22,905 nt of DNA, taken from positions 1-22,905 of the forward strand of contig CAAECF010000094.1 of the NCBI GenBank assembly GCA_900754275.1, read 5' to 3'. A program made the translations under genes and the position numbers. This document shows, piece after piece, positions 12,508 to 21,870 of this stretch (its first letter is position 1; every line of letters begins with the position of its first letter). Source of the stretch: an uncultured Collinsella sp. GTDB taxonomy: Bacteria > Actinomycetota > Coriobacteriia > Coriobacteriales > Coriobacteriaceae. The notes below the pieces were generated by a model. That model was not told the DNA's origin. It ran no database searches and worked only from the letters and a program-made list of their open reading frames with translations.

Positions 12508-15096
12508 CTAAATGATCACGCCGTTTTTCACGTTCACGTCCCAGTAGGTTCCGCTTGGGGACGTGAGCCGCACCGTTCCCATGCTGCTGCCCGATACGAG
12601 CGTCTTGCCTCCAGAGACGCCTCCGCTGTTGGGGTCAATCCAGAAGTTGCGTGCCTTGTAGTTCCTTCCGTCGAGATCGCACCCGATTGCGACCGTATCG
12701 GCAGTAAAGCCTCCGAACGCCTTGTTGATGTACGAGAGCTTCATCGTGTACGAGTCGTCGGATGCTGCCTCTCTAACCGACCAAGTCATGTACGCGCCCT
12801 CGTCTTCGAGGTCGAACACGAGGCCCCTCTTTGACGAGTCGCCCGTGTATCGGTTCGTGCCGATCTTGCCAACCTCGTAATCGGAGTAATAGAAATGGAT
12901 GCCGTTGCTCATGAGCTTGAACGTGCTGTTTCCGATGTAGGAGTTCTCTATCGTGAGGCCGCCGATGTAGCCCGATGTGGTTCGCAGGTACCCGCTCGAT
13001 AGGTTCCAGTAGTTCCTTCCTGAAGCGTCCGATATGGTTCCGGTCGCGATGTACGAGGCGTTGATGTAGAGCCTTTTGTTCGACAGGTATATTCCTTGCG
13101 TCTGCCCGTTGTTCGTGAGCCTGTTGAAGACCTCCTGCTGCGTGAGGTTGTCGTCAAGATCGTCGGTTGACTGGTTTCCAGACGTGAGCGCGCGTGCGAG
13201 CGTAGGCGTTGTGTACGTCACCGTTCCGTCAGACCACGTTATGCGGCTGCGCGTCCAGTAGTAGCGCCCCTTGACCCAAGTCGGCTGCGCGCTCTGCCAA
13301 GAGCCGCCCGTCTGGGCGGTTTGGCTCGTTGAGAGGTAGTACTGCTCAACGACCTCAGCCGCGCCGATGCCCTTGTCGTTGGTTATGCGGCGCGGGGTCG
13401 TGTACTGCACCGAGCCGTCCGCGAGCGTCATCTTCACGCGCGTCCACATGTGCTTGCCCTGCTGCCAGAGGGCCGTGGTAGTCCAGCTCGTGGGCTGGGC
13501 CGAGGCGCTGTCGGAAAGACCGTACTGCACGTCAGTAGACACAACCATCTCGCCGGCGGTCTTGTTGCCGACCGACGCCGTTGCGGATATGACCACCTCG
13601 CCGGAGTCGAAGTCGGCCATGAAAACGGGGTCGTTGGGGTCTCCCACGAGCAGACGCCCGGCCTTGATGAGGTTGGCGAGCAGCGTTCCCGTGGTGATCC
13701 AGTCCGCCACGAAGCCCGCGCCGGTGCCGAAGGTGCGCCAGTCGTAGGAGCCGTCCGCCTTGGTGCCGTCCGCGATCCTGAAACCGAGCGAGCAGAGCTG
13801 CATCGCGGTTCCGCCCGTGGCCGTGGGCTGGCCGTCCTCGTCAAGCGGAACGCTTGAGAAGATGAAACCGTTCTGGTAGCTCACGTGCATGTAGCTCATG
13901 CCGTTCATGTTGAACTGCTCGTTGAGCGAGTCGATGAGCTGCTGGAGGAACGCGGGCGTGGTGCTCGCAACCGCGTCCCAGCTGCCGGACTGGTTCTGAA
14001 GGTTGGTGATCTGCTGCTGTTGCTGCTGCAAGATGTCGGCGATGCTCTCGGTGACGTTGCCAAGCGTGACCGTCCGCGTCTTGCCAAGCATGTCGATGAC
14101 CTGCTTGGTGACGCGGCCCTGACAGCGCAGGGTCGGCTCGAAGCTTCCGTCTACCATCTGGGTATCGTCGCCGACGCCCACGCCCTCCCACGGGCGGCCC
14201 ATGGCCACGAGGTCAACCACGTCGGCCTCGTAGGTCACGCCCGGAATCTTGTGCTGGTCTAGGTAGTCCTGCGTCTCGCTCTTGAGCTGGCCCGCGTCCT
14301 CGCAGCTTGAGTTCTCGTACTTGCCGAACACGTGGGCGAAGCCGCCCTTCCCGTCGGGGCGGCCGTAGGTCTTGAGCGCGGTTGCGTCCTCGACGTAGTC
14401 CTTGCCTCCGTTAATGTCGCCGAACGTGAGCTTGCGCCCGTAGCCGCCCGTGTCGGTCTCGACGCCCTTGCCGTAGCCGTAGCACGCCGTGATAGCTCCC
14501 CAGTGCTCGGTGCGCTTGATGCTGTTGATGTCCTTGCCATAGCTGAACCTGCGGTGCCCGTTGGCCTCGCCACGGTGCTTGAGTATCGAGACGCTGCGGC
14601 CCGTCACGCCGTTCGCCCCGACGGTGATGGAGGTCTCAAGCTCGCCGCCGCACGCAAGGATGTCGTTAAGGGCCGTGCGGCAGTCCGTATGGTAGAAGGT
14701 GAGGCCGCTTGAGACGGTTCCCGGCTGGTCTACCGTGCCGACATCCCAGCGGGTCGGCTTAAGGCACACCTCAAGCGCGCGCTGGAAGCTGTAGCCGTAG
14801 GGGCGCTTGTCCTCTATGTAGTCGCCGAAAAGCTCGCAGATGGAGTTGAGCGCCGTGTCGCTGTAGATGGGGAGGCCCGCCGCGCTCGCGCCCTGCGGGT
14901 CTTGGCACACGTGCTCGTGCGGCACGCCGTTCAGGTCTTGCCACACGAGGCGGTAGCCCTCCTTGAGCGGGAAGGTCGTGGTTATGTCTACGGTGTCCTC
15001 GCCGTTGAGGCAGTCCGTCCACACGAAGCCGAGGAGCTGGCGCGAACCGATGGTTCCCACGTAAGCGTCATGGCGGCTGTACACGTCAACCCTCAT
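12508..15096 (-). CDS. Tail-tip / tail endopeptidase-like structural protein
   Basis: 862 aa from ATG at 15096, which overlaps the preceding stop by one base (TGATG) with AGAGGTGG upstream; an in-frame ATG at 15117 is less well placed. The N-terminal ~350 residues resemble the Gram-positive siphophage tail-associated (prophage endopeptidase tail, Tal-like) hub that follows the distal tail protein. A Gln run (ILQQQQQQ, 355-362) begins a helical linker. Two related beta units follow at about 525-572 and 586-633, each with W..A/G..(M/Y)WTR.(K/R).T..DG.V.YTTP. The C-terminus is beta-rich. It likely closes the tail tip and reaches the cell surface. No clear peptidase triad was identified. Confidence 0.85.
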   Translation of the reverse strand: MRVDVYSRHDAYVGTIGSRQLLGFVWTDCLNGEDTVDITTTFPLKEGYRLVWQDLNGVPHEHVCQDPQGASAAGLPIYSDTALNSICELFGDYIEDKRPYGYSFQRALEVCLKPTRWDVGTVDQPGTVSSGLTFYHTDCRTALNDILACGGELETSITVGANGVTGRSVSILKHRGEANGHRRFSYGKDINSIKRTEHWGAITACYGYGKGVETDTGGYGRKLTFGDINGGKDYVEDATALKTYGRPDGKGGFAHVFGKYENSSCEDAGQLKSETQDYLDQHKIPGVTYEADVVDLVAMGRPWEGVGVGDDTQMVDGSFEPTLRCQGRVTKQVIDMLGKTRTVTLGNVTESIADILQQQQQQITNLQNQSGSWDAVASTTPAFLQQLIDSLNEQFNMNGMSYMHVSYQNGFIFSSVPLDEDGQPTATGGTAMQLCSLGFRIADGTKADGSYDWRTFGTGAGFVADWITTGTLLANLIKAGRLLVGDPNDPVFMADFDSGEVVISATASVGNKTAGEMVVSTDVQYGLSDSASAQPTSWTTTALWQQGKHMWTRVKMTLADGSVQYTTPRRITNDKGIGAAEVVEQYYLSTSQTAQTGGSWQSAQPTWVKGRYYWTRSRITWSDGTVTYTTPTLARALTSGNQSTDDLDDNLTQQEVFNRLTNNGQTQGIYLSNKRLYINASYIATGTISDASGRNYWNLSSGYLRTTSGYIGGLTIENSYIGNSTFKLMSNGIHFYYSDYEVGKIGTNRYTGDSSKRGLVFDLEDEGAYMTWSVREAASDDSYTMKLSYINKAFGGFTADTVAIGCDLDGRNYKARNFWIDPNSGGVSGGKTLVSGSSMGTVRLTSPSGTYWDVNVKNGVII

Positions 15097-15812
15097 CACA
15101 GCCACCTCTCGTCCCACTCGACTGTGGCGGTTCCGCCCGACACCATGAGCGAGGCGTCCCCCTCGATTGAGAAGAAGTCGCTCGTGATGTCCACGGCGTG
15201 GTCGGCCCCGTTTATCGTGCAGCGCTCAAGCCCCATGTCCAGCACGACGGTCTGAGATCCCGTGAAGCTCGCGAGCACGCGCACGTACTCACCGGTTCCC
15301 ACGTTGGTTATCTGCCACTGGCTGCCCTTTGGCGGCTTCACCGTGACCACGGGGCGCGCCGGGTAGCTCCCTCCCACGCGCACGCTCTTGGTTTCTGTCA
15401 CCTCGGCGCTGCGGTGCTGCCCGTAGGCCACCGGGTCTGCGCACAGGAACGTGAGGTCAACGTCCGGCACGTAGGCAGGCTTGCTCAACTCGGCCCCGGC
15501 CTCGTATAGGGCCATGAGGTAGGTTGTCGGGTCATCGGGGAGCACCAGTGGCGCAGGCTCGGAGGACTTCAGGCACGCGGCGAGGGCCTTGCGCGCCTCG
15601 GTTACCTCGCTCATGAGGCGGCGGGTGATGCAGCCGCTCACCGTGACCTCTATGGCGTCAAGCTCCACTGAGGACACGAGTGCCCCGTCCATGCCGGGCA
15701 CCTGCGTCTGGGTGATGCGCCGCTTGGGCACCACCTGCCGCTTCACGTCGGTAACGAGCAGGTACGGCGATAGGTCGTTGCCGTCGAAGCGTATGGTCTG
15801 GTCAATGCTCAT
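15096..15812 (-). CDS. Distal tail protein (Dit / Sipho_tail family)
   Basis: 238 aa. It forms the hexameric ring joining the tail tube to the tip. Family-like features are the N-terminal FDGNDLSPYLLVTDV, RRITQTQVPGMDGA near residue 35, EVTVSGCITRR near 60, and a C-terminal jelly-roll-like beta region with YPARPVVTVKPP and ITNVGTGEYV. The ATG at 15812 overlaps the tape-measure stop (ATGA), and its own stop overlaps the next start. Position between tape measure and tail tip supports the call. Confidence 0.88.
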   Translation of the reverse strand: MSIDQTIRFDGNDLSPYLLVTDVKRQVVPKRRITQTQVPGMDGALVSSVELDAIEVTVSGCITRRLMSEVTEARKALAACLKSSEPAPLVLPDDPTTYLMALYEAGAELSKPAYVPDVDLTFLCADPVAYGQHRSAEVTETKSVRVGGSYPARPVVTVKPPKGSQWQITNVGTGEYVRVLASFTGSQTVVLDMGLERCTINGADHAVDITSDFFSIEGDASLMVSGGTATVEWDERWL

Positions 15813-18800
15813 ACGGCGTACCCCCTTCCTCGTGCCGTGATCCTGCTGCTCTGCGCCAAGGCGGTCGATACCGCATCGACGCCGATGTAGGCGTTGGTGT
15901 CCTTGGATGCTATCTCGCGCAGAAGATTCACCATCTCGCCCAGCATCGCCATGACCTCGGCATCGCCCCCGCCGTCCTGCTGGGCGGCTCCGTACCCCAC
16001 GGTGCGCACGCCGGACGAGAAGCCGCCGCCGTTGGCCTCGAAGTACGAGGCGCTTGCGAGCCTTCTTGCGGCGTCGGAGACGGTTCCCTCGCCCTTGAGC
16101 ATGCCGCTCGCGAAGTTCTGCGCGAGGTGCAGGCCGGAGGTCTCGCCGCCCTTCTCGGCGCCAGACCACGGGCCTTCCTCCGGGACTGAGAAGCCCATGG
16201 CGCGCTTGGCGGCGCTGACAATGCTCCACGCGGCGTTCGAGACCCACGTGATGCCCGCGCGGATGCCGCTCGCGAAGTTGCTCGCGAGGTGGCTGCCCCA
16301 CCCGTAGGAGTTGCCCGCGTTCTGCATGTTGCTGGCGGCGCTGGCGAGGCTCCGCGCGTTGCTGCGGGTGGAGCCGACGCCGGAGCCGATGCCGCTGGCG
16401 AAGTTGCTTGAGGCGCTGCGGCCCTTGCTCGAAAGGTCTGAGGGCGTGCCGGAGACGCCGGACGAGGCGCTGCTGGCGAGGCTGCGGGCGCTTGAGGACA
16501 CCGCGCCGATTCCCGCCGCGAGGCCGGACGAGAGGCCGCTTGAGGCCCTGCTGCCCGTGCTCTGCGCGTCCCCCGGAAGCCCGCTGATTCGGTCGATGAG
16601 CTGCTGACCGAGCTGCGCGATCGAGCTGAGCGGGCCGTCCGTGTTGCCGCTGATGCCGTTTGACAGGCCCGCGTCGACGTCGGAGCCGATGCGGTAGAAC
16701 GCCTGAGACGGCGAGTGGGACTCCAGCGTGTCCTTGGCCTTGCTTATGACGTCCTCGCCTAGTAGCGCCGCCTGCTCCTCCGAGAGCGTCCCGTTGGCGA
16801 TGCCGTCCGCAAGCCCCTGGTCGATGTCGTGGCCGAGGAGCTGCGCCGCCGCCGGAACGTCCCCGCCGGTGAGCTGAAGCGCGATCATCGACAGCATGGT
16901 GTTGGTCGCGCCGGATGCCGTGAAGCTGTTGGCGGTGATCCCGTCCGCCACGCTCTGCGGGAGGCTGATTCCCGCGTTGCTCATCTGGGTGGAGACGCTA
17001 GACCAGTCGCCGGTCGCCGCTGCCTTGAGGATGCTCGTCGCGGTGTCCACGTTCACCGTGCCGCTCTGCATGCCGTTGGCCAAGGCGGTGGCGGCGTTGA
17101 GGCCCGCGTCGCCCATCTGGACGCCCATGTTGTCAAGGGCGTCAATGATGCTTTGGGTGGTGCCATCCCAAGACGTTGCAAGCTGAACAAGCTGTTGGTC
17201 GTTTAGGCTGCGGAACGTTTCTACCGAAACGCCCGCGTTGCTCAGGTCGGTGGCGAAGTCGTTGATGTCAGTTCCCATGGTGTTCATGGCCGTCGAGACA
17301 GTTGAGCTTGACAGCACGAGGTTCTGCATGCTGAGCGCGTTGCCCTCGGCTATCGCGGCCTGAGCCGTCATGGAGGACGAGACGTTGTTGATGGAGGTGT
17401 TGCACGCGTCGAGGGCGGCTTGGGCGTCGTTTACCGCCTTCGCCTCCTCGGAGCTGGCAAGCGACGCTTCCCACGCCGATTCGGCCATCTCTTGAGCGTT
17501 CGTCACGTACGGGCCGCACGTGTTGATGTAGTTCTGGATGTAGGCGTCTCGTTCCTTCTGCTTCTCGTTGTACGCCTGCTGCGCTTGGGTGAGCGCCGTG
17601 ATGTCCTCGGCCTGCTGCTGGTACAGCGCGGAAAGGTTCTGCTGCTGTGCGTCGACCTGAATCTGCTGCATCTTCTGGTCGATGTAGCTGCCGAGCGACG
17701 CCGTGACGTCCTGAATGGCACCGTTCTCGTCCGCCAGCTTGCCGTTGGCGGCGTCCGTGACCTGAATCTGCGTTCCGCACAGGTCGTTCACCGTATCGAC
17801 GGCGGTGCGGAGCCGCGCCTGCGCGTCGTTGGCGAGGTCGGTGTGGTTGGCGTACTGCTGGATGGTCGAGTATGCCTGCTGGAGCTGCGCCATCTGGGCC
17901 GATGCGCTGGTGTTGGTGTCGCTGATCGTCTGGGCGAGCCGGGCTTGGGACTCAAGCATCTCGTCAATGTCGACCTTGGCGGCACCGGCGGAGGCCCCGT
18001 AGCCCTCCAAGGCGTCAGCACCGGCGTTCGATGCGTTCACGCCCTTCTCCGTTGCGGCGGTAAGGCCCTCGGTCGCGGCCTTCAGGTTGTCCTCGTGCTC
18101 CTTGGCCTCTTGGAAGACGCCGACCAAGGCGGTTATTCCAGCGATGATCGCGAGCGGCGCGATGGTTGCCAGCGCGAGCTTGAGGCCGGTGGCCGCTACG
18201 GATGCGGCCTTCATGGCCACGCTCTGAGCGGTCACGGCGGTGGTGCTCGCCTGCGCTGCGGTGGCCGAGGCCTTGTACCCCTCGACGGTGCCCTTGGCGG
18301 CGTCCATGGCGCTCTTGCGCTCGGACACCTCCTTCTGAAGGCTCTCAACAAGCTCGGAGTTGGCCTTGCTGCCCTTCTTCTGCTCGCGCTCAAGATCGCG
18401 CACGGAGGCGTTGTACCTTGACTGCGCCGTGTTGGCCTCGGTAACGGCGTCGATGTACTTCTGCACGCCGCCCGCCGCCTTGGCCGCCGGGTTCTTCTCA
18501 AGCGCCTTCGACAGCTTCTCGTTGCCCTGATACGCCTTGAGTGATGCGACGTTGGTCGTCGTGAGCGCGTCGGCGTATGTGGCCACGTCCTGCTTGGCCC
18601 TGCCGAACGCCGTGACCATGGAGCCTACGCCCTTGGTTATGCGCCCGGTGACGGACAGCACGGGGCCTGCCGCTGCGGCCACGAGGCCGAAACCGATGAC
18701 GGTCTGCTGCGTGCCCTCGTCCATCTGGCTGAAGGCGTCGGCAGCGCCGCCCACGGCCTCTGCGGCGTCGGTCACCGCCGGTGCGAGCGCGCTGCCGACT

Positions 18801-19924
18801 TGGATGGAGGCGGTCTCGATTGCGCCGTTCATCTCCTCGATGCTGCGCTCGGTATCGCCCATCTGGGAATCGGCGAGGCGCTGGGCCGCCGTCTGGTCGT
18901 TGGTCGCTGCGGTGTAGCGCTGTATGCCCTCGGTGCCTTGGTTCATCATCACGAGGGCGGCGCGGGAAGCGTCAGCTCCGAAGATGGTCTGGATAGCGGC
19001 GTCGCGCGTCGCGGAGTCGAGGCCGCTCAGCTTGGCCTGAAGCTCACCAGCGACCCCGGCGGCGTCGAGCATGTTGCCGTTCGCGTCGCGGACGTTGATG
19101 CCAAGGCTCTCCATCATGGCGGCGGACTTGTCCGTTGGAGCCGCGAGGCGCTGAAGCATCGTCTTGAGCGAGGTGCCCGCGTCGCTTCCACGGATGCCGG
19201 CGTCGGCGAAGGCACCGAGCACGGCGGTGGTGTCCTGAATCGACCACCCGGCGCTGTGCGCCTGAGCGGACACCTGAGAGAGACCCTGCGTGAGGTCTGC
19301 AACGTCCGCAGACGATGCGGCGGCGGCACCCGCTAGGGCGTTGGCCGCCTCGCCGGTCTCGTCGGCGGTGAGGCCGAACGCGCCCATGGCCTGAACGGTC
19401 ACGTTGGCCGCCTCGGCGAGCTGAAGGCTTCCGGCGGCTGCCAAGTCCATGGTTGTCTTGAGCGCGCCGCCCTTGATGTCGGCTGCGGTCAGTCCGCCCT
19501 TGGCAAGCTCCTCCATGGCGGCACCGGCCTCGGACGCGCTGAAAACGGTGTCAGCGCCCATGTCCAAGGCGAGCTGTCGCAGCTCCTCCATGTTGGCCGA
19601 GGGGTCGTTGAGCGCGCCGGAAACGCGGCTCATGCTGCTCTCGAAGTCGATGGCCGTCTTGGTGGCAGCCGTGCCGATCGCGGCGAGGGGGACGGTCACC
19701 CCGGCGGTCATGGCGTCGCCCGCATCGGCGACCTGCTGCCCGGCGCTGTAGATGCGACCGCCAGCCTCGGCGGCCTTGGAGCCTGCCTCGACCCAGCTCT
19801 TGGACATGGAGCCCTCTGCCGCTGCGGTCTTCACCGCGAGGCGGTCAAGGGACTTCTCGGCCCTCTCGACCGCAGAGGCGTTGTAGGAGCCGGATATGGC
19901 GATGGAGATGCTTGCCTTACCCAT
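15809..19924 (-). CDS. Tape measure protein (TP901 family)
   Basis: 1371 aa. It sets tail length and may help DNA entry. The TP901-type core lies at about residues 70-400 (IDFESSMSRVSGAL, LALDMGADTVFSASEAG, LAKGGLTAADI, IFGADASRAALVMMNQG). A Lys/Glu-rich helical section is followed by one strong hydrophobic segment (about 590-615, ATIAPLAIIAGITALVGVF) and a long Gln/Ala/Asn-rich helical region. The C-terminal ~300 residues are Ser/Gly/Ala-rich with repeated (N)FASGI and SARSLASSAS units. AAGGAAG precedes ATG at 19924; the gene overlaps its neighbours by 8 and 4 bases. By the usual rule of about 0.15 nm per residue, the tail would be roughly 200 nm. Confidence 0.95.
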   Translation of the reverse strand: MGKASISIAISGSYNASAVERAEKSLDRLAVKTAAAEGSMSKSWVEAGSKAAEAGGRIYSAGQQVADAGDAMTAGVTVPLAAIGTAATKTAIDFESSMSRVSGALNDPSANMEELRQLALDMGADTVFSASEAGAAMEELAKGGLTAADIKGGALKTTMDLAAAGSLQLAEAANVTVQAMGAFGLTADETGEAANALAGAAAASSADVADLTQGLSQVSAQAHSAGWSIQDTTAVLGAFADAGIRGSDAGTSLKTMLQRLAAPTDKSAAMMESLGINVRDANGNMLDAAGVAGELQAKLSGLDSATRDAAIQTIFGADASRAALVMMNQGTEGIQRYTAATNDQTAAQRLADSQMGDTERSIEEMNGAIETASIQVGSALAPAVTDAAEAVGGAADAFSQMDEGTQQTVIGFGLVAAAAGPVLSVTGRITKGVGSMVTAFGRAKQDVATYADALTTTNVASLKAYQGNEKLSKALEKNPAAKAAGGVQKYIDAVTEANTAQSRYNASVRDLEREQKKGSKANSELVESLQKEVSERKSAMDAAKGTVEGYKASATAAQASTTAVTAQSVAMKAASVAATGLKLALATIAPLAIIAGITALVGVFQEAKEHEDNLKAATEGLTAATEKGVNASNAGADALEGYGASAGAAKVDIDEMLESQARLAQTISDTNTSASAQMAQLQQAYSTIQQYANHTDLANDAQARLRTAVDTVNDLCGTQIQVTDAANGKLADENGAIQDVTASLGSYIDQKMQQIQVDAQQQNLSALYQQQAEDITALTQAQQAYNEKQKERDAYIQNYINTCGPYVTNAQEMAESAWEASLASSEEAKAVNDAQAALDACNTSINNVSSSMTAQAAIAEGNALSMQNLVLSSSTVSTAMNTMGTDINDFATDLSNAGVSVETFRSLNDQQLVQLATSWDGTTQSIIDALDNMGVQMGDAGLNAATALANGMQSGTVNVDTATSILKAAATGDWSSVSTQMSNAGISLPQSVADGITANSFTASGATNTMLSMIALQLTGGDVPAAAQLLGHDIDQGLADGIANGTLSEEQAALLGEDVISKAKDTLESHSPSQAFYRIGSDVDAGLSNGISGNTDGPLSSIAQLGQQLIDRISGLPGDAQSTGSRASSGLSSGLAAGIGAVSSSARSLASSASSGVSGTPSDLSSKGRSASSNFASGIGSGVGSTRSNARSLASAASNMQNAGNSYGWGSHLASNFASGIRAGITWVSNAAWSIVSAAKRAMGFSVPEEGPWSGAEKGGETSGLHLAQNFASGMLKGEGTVSDAARRLASASYFEANGGGFSSGVRTVGYGAAQQDGGGDAEVMAMLGEMVNLLREIASKDTNAYIGVDAVSTALAQSSRITARGRGYAV

Positions 19925-20360
19925 TGAGGTACTTCCTTATGGTCTGCTCGATACGGGTCTCAACCGCGTCCACAACGGCGTCCTCGTTGTCCAGTACGGC
20001 CTTCACGAGGGCGCGGGGAGGGTTGCCCTGCGGGACTCCGACGGGGAGGCCCCTGCGCCTGCCCGAAAGGTAGACGGCCCCGGCGTTGGTGAACTCGATG
20101 GTTCCCGCGCCGGGGTCGGTGCTCTGTATGCGTATTCCGTTCGAGATCGCGCGCATGGCCATGCTCGACGCGTAAGCGCCGGTTCTGGCGATTGACTGGG
20201 CGTTGTTTCGCGCGTCGGTGAGGATGGGCTTGGCGTCCTGCTTCAGGCCCTTCTTGAACTCGCGGGGAAGCTCCTTGTTGATCGAGCGCAGGGCCTTGAT
20301 GGTCTCTTGAAGCCCCTTGGCCTCGATGCGGACGCCGCCGCCGTGAGTGAACGCCATCAT
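19917..20360 (-). CDS. HK97 gp10-like phage protein
   Basis: 147 aa. The pattern GLQETIKALRSINKELP, KGLKQDAKPILTDARNNA, TGAYASSMAMR and a closing NPPRALVKAVLDNED resembles the HK97-gp10-like family, small proteins of the head-tail joint. ATG at 20360 overlaps the preceding stop (ATGA). A second ATG at 20357 sits at a better distance from GGGAGG and may be used. It lies after the chaperone pair rather than before the major tail protein, where gp10 members usually are, so a minor tail protein of the same fold is possible. Confidence 0.75.
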   Translation of the reverse strand: MMAFTHGGGVRIEAKGLQETIKALRSINKELPREFKKGLKQDAKPILTDARNNAQSIARTGAYASSMAMRAISNGIRIQSTDPGAGTIEFTNAGAVYLSGRRRGLPVGVPQGNPPRALVKAVLDNEDAVVDAVETRIEQTIRKYLNG

Positions 20361-20844
20361 TTCCTCCCGCGATTGAAAATCCTGTTTACCCTCGCCCTTC
20401 GCGCCTCCATGTCGGCCTTGCGCCCCCGCTCCTCCTGAGCGTCGTAGAACATGTCCACGTACTCATCGAAAACAGCGGGGTACTCGTCGCACAGCCTCGC
20501 TAGGTCATACGGCGAGCACCCCGTTCTCAGGCTCAGCGCGGCTATTCGGGGCACGCGTCCGCTAAAGGGGCGTCGGGCTTGTTGTCCTTGATGAGCACGT
20601 CGTAGGTGTCCGCAAGGGCCTCGACGGCCTCATCGAACTCCATGCCGTCAAGGCCAAGCTCATTGAGCTTCCCGGCGCGAGCCGCCGCGACGTAGGCCCA
20701 CGCGAAGTCGAGGCGGTTCTGGTTGGTGACGCGATCCGGCCAGCCTGCGGCCTTCTCCTGCGCCTCCCAGAGGGCGGAGCGGCCGCCCTCGATCTCGAAG
20801 CTGGTGCCGTCCTCCGGCTTGGTGAACACGAAGGCGTATTTCAT
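20357..20844 (-). CDS. Tail assembly chaperone G-T fusion made by -1 frameshift
   Basis: Reading from ATG at 20844 to residue 94, slipping back one base at the heptamer 20563-20569 and continuing in the second frame gives about 162 aa ending FNRGRK. The second frame has no ATG (only a GTG at 20554) and no good ribosome site, so it is expected to be made mainly as the fusion. In lambda gpG/gpGT and many siphophages, both products coat the tape measure and recruit tail-tube subunits during assembly. The T part is short (65 codons), highly charged and helical (DEYVDMFYDAQEERGRKADM). Placement between major tail protein and tape measure is conserved. Confidence 0.8.
20542..20844 (-). CDS. Tail assembly chaperone G (unshifted product)
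   Basis: 100 aa, start at 20844 with AAGGAG 7 bases upstream and 9 bases after the major tail stop. It is acidic and mostly helical with a short N-terminal beta hairpin (KYAFVFTKPEDG). Without frameshifting, translation stops at TAG 20544-20542, giving the abundant short chaperone. Identity rests on gene position, size and the slippery site rather than strong sequence motifs. Confidence 0.78.
   Translation of the reverse strand: MKYAFVFTKPEDGTSFEIEGGRSALWEAQEKAAGWPDRVTNQNRLDFAWAYVAAARAGKLNELGLDGMEFDEAVEALADTYDVLIKDNKPDAPLADACPE
20563..20569 (-). promoter_or_regulatory. Programmed -1 ribosomal frameshift heptamer CCCTTTA
   Basis: On minus the zero frame reads GCC CCT TTA GCG, so the heptamer C CCT TTA has the X XXY YYZ form. 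After a -1 slip, translation continues AGC GGA CGC GTG CCC CGA into the second chaperone frame, which stays open to 20357. The zero-frame stop comes seven codons later, giving an overlap region typical of G/GT pairs. Confidence 0.78.
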
Positions 20845-20853
20845 CGCTGCTCC

Positions 20854-21870
20854 TTACTCGGTGATGTAGCTCTCTGTCTTGTTGACGATGGTCACGGTGA
20901 CGGGGGTGCCGTCGGCGGAGTCGATGCCGATGTCATCGGCGCTGAACTCGACCTCTGCGGCGTTGCCCTCGGGGTCGACCTCCGGCATCTCGAAGTTCCA
21001 CGGCACGTTGGTGAACGCGACTTCGAGCGTGCAGTTGGCGTCGGCGGAGTGGGTGAACTTCCACAGCGCGGAGCCGTACACGATCTTGGAGGAGACCTTG
21101 GTGCCGTCGGCAGCGCCGGTGAGGCACTTGCGCATGAGCGCGAAGTCATCCGGAACGACGGTCATGTTCACGGAGGTGGTAAGCTTGCCCTCGGCGAGGA
21201 TGGTGGGCACGACCTGCCCCGCCGCGCGCTTCGCCTCGAGGCTGTTGGACATCTCGAAGCTGCCCTGCGTCACGGTCACGTCGCCGGGGGTCTGGCTCGC
21301 GGTGTCGATCTGGAACTCGCCGCCCGTGGGCACGAAGTAGCCGTCGAAGCACGAGGGGTTGACCACGTCCGCCCAAGACTGGACGAGCGTCGCGTCGACG
21401 CCCGCTGCGGTTACGCTGATGTCGAGCGGGGCGTTGCCCTCGAAGGTGAGGCCAAGCGTGTCGATCTTGCAGCCGTCCACCTTGTGCACGGTCTGCTGGG
21501 CGGTGTCTCCGATCTGGCCCCAGAAGGTCAGGAGCGGAAGCACCGAGCCGAGCGTGATGACGTGCTTGTGGTAGCCGGACTTCCCTTCAACGGGCGTGGA
21601 GACGATGTTGCCCATTGCGGCGAGGCAGTAGAGCGCGAGCGAGTCCGCGTAGGCGAGCGTCTCGAAGTCGACGCCCATGTTGACCTCGGAGACGTAGGCA
21701 CCGTTGGCGGCGTTGGCGCGCAGGCCGCACGCCACGGCCTTCTGCTCGATGGTGCGCTCGGGGTTGACGAGGCCGCCGCCCGTCAGGCCGTGCTTGATGG
21801 TGGGCTGGGTGGCCGGGGTGTCTCCGTCCTGAAGTGCCACGCCCAGCATGCCGATGGAAACGTTAATCAT
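20854..21870 (-). CDS. Major tail (tube) protein
   Basis: 338 aa, start MINVSIGMLGVALQDGD at 21870 with AAGGAG 9 bases upstream. The fold suggested is the phage tail-tube type: repeated beta strands, a central VDGCKIDTLGLTFEGNAPLDISVTAAG (read as VDGCKID..LTFEG..PLDISV), a motif common to this family, and a C-terminal EVAFTNVPWNFEMPEVDPEG followed by a small beta domain. It overlaps the 52-aa gene by 8 bases. Its position before the chaperones and tape measure supports the role. Confidence 0.88.
   Translation of the reverse strand: MINVSIGMLGVALQDGDTPATQPTIKHGLTGGGLVNPERTIEQKAVACGLRANAANGAYVSEVNMGVDFETLAYADSLALYCLAAMGNIVSTPVEGKSGYHKHVITLGSVLPLLTFWGQIGDTAQQTVHKVDGCKIDTLGLTFEGNAPLDISVTAAGVDATLVQSWADVVNPSCFDGYFVPTGGEFQIDTASQTPGDVTVTQGSFEMSNSLEAKRAAGQVVPTILAEGKLTTSVNMTVVPDDFALMRKCLTGAADGTKVSSKIVYGSALWKFTHSADANCTLEVAFTNVPWNFEMPEVDPEGNAAEVEFSADDIGIDSADGTPVTVTIVNKTESYITE

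Noticed and set aside
10182..15096. A second VR in another tail gene
   Set aside because: The large tail-tip gene and BppU-like gene carry no segment resembling the TR; only one VR was found in the window.
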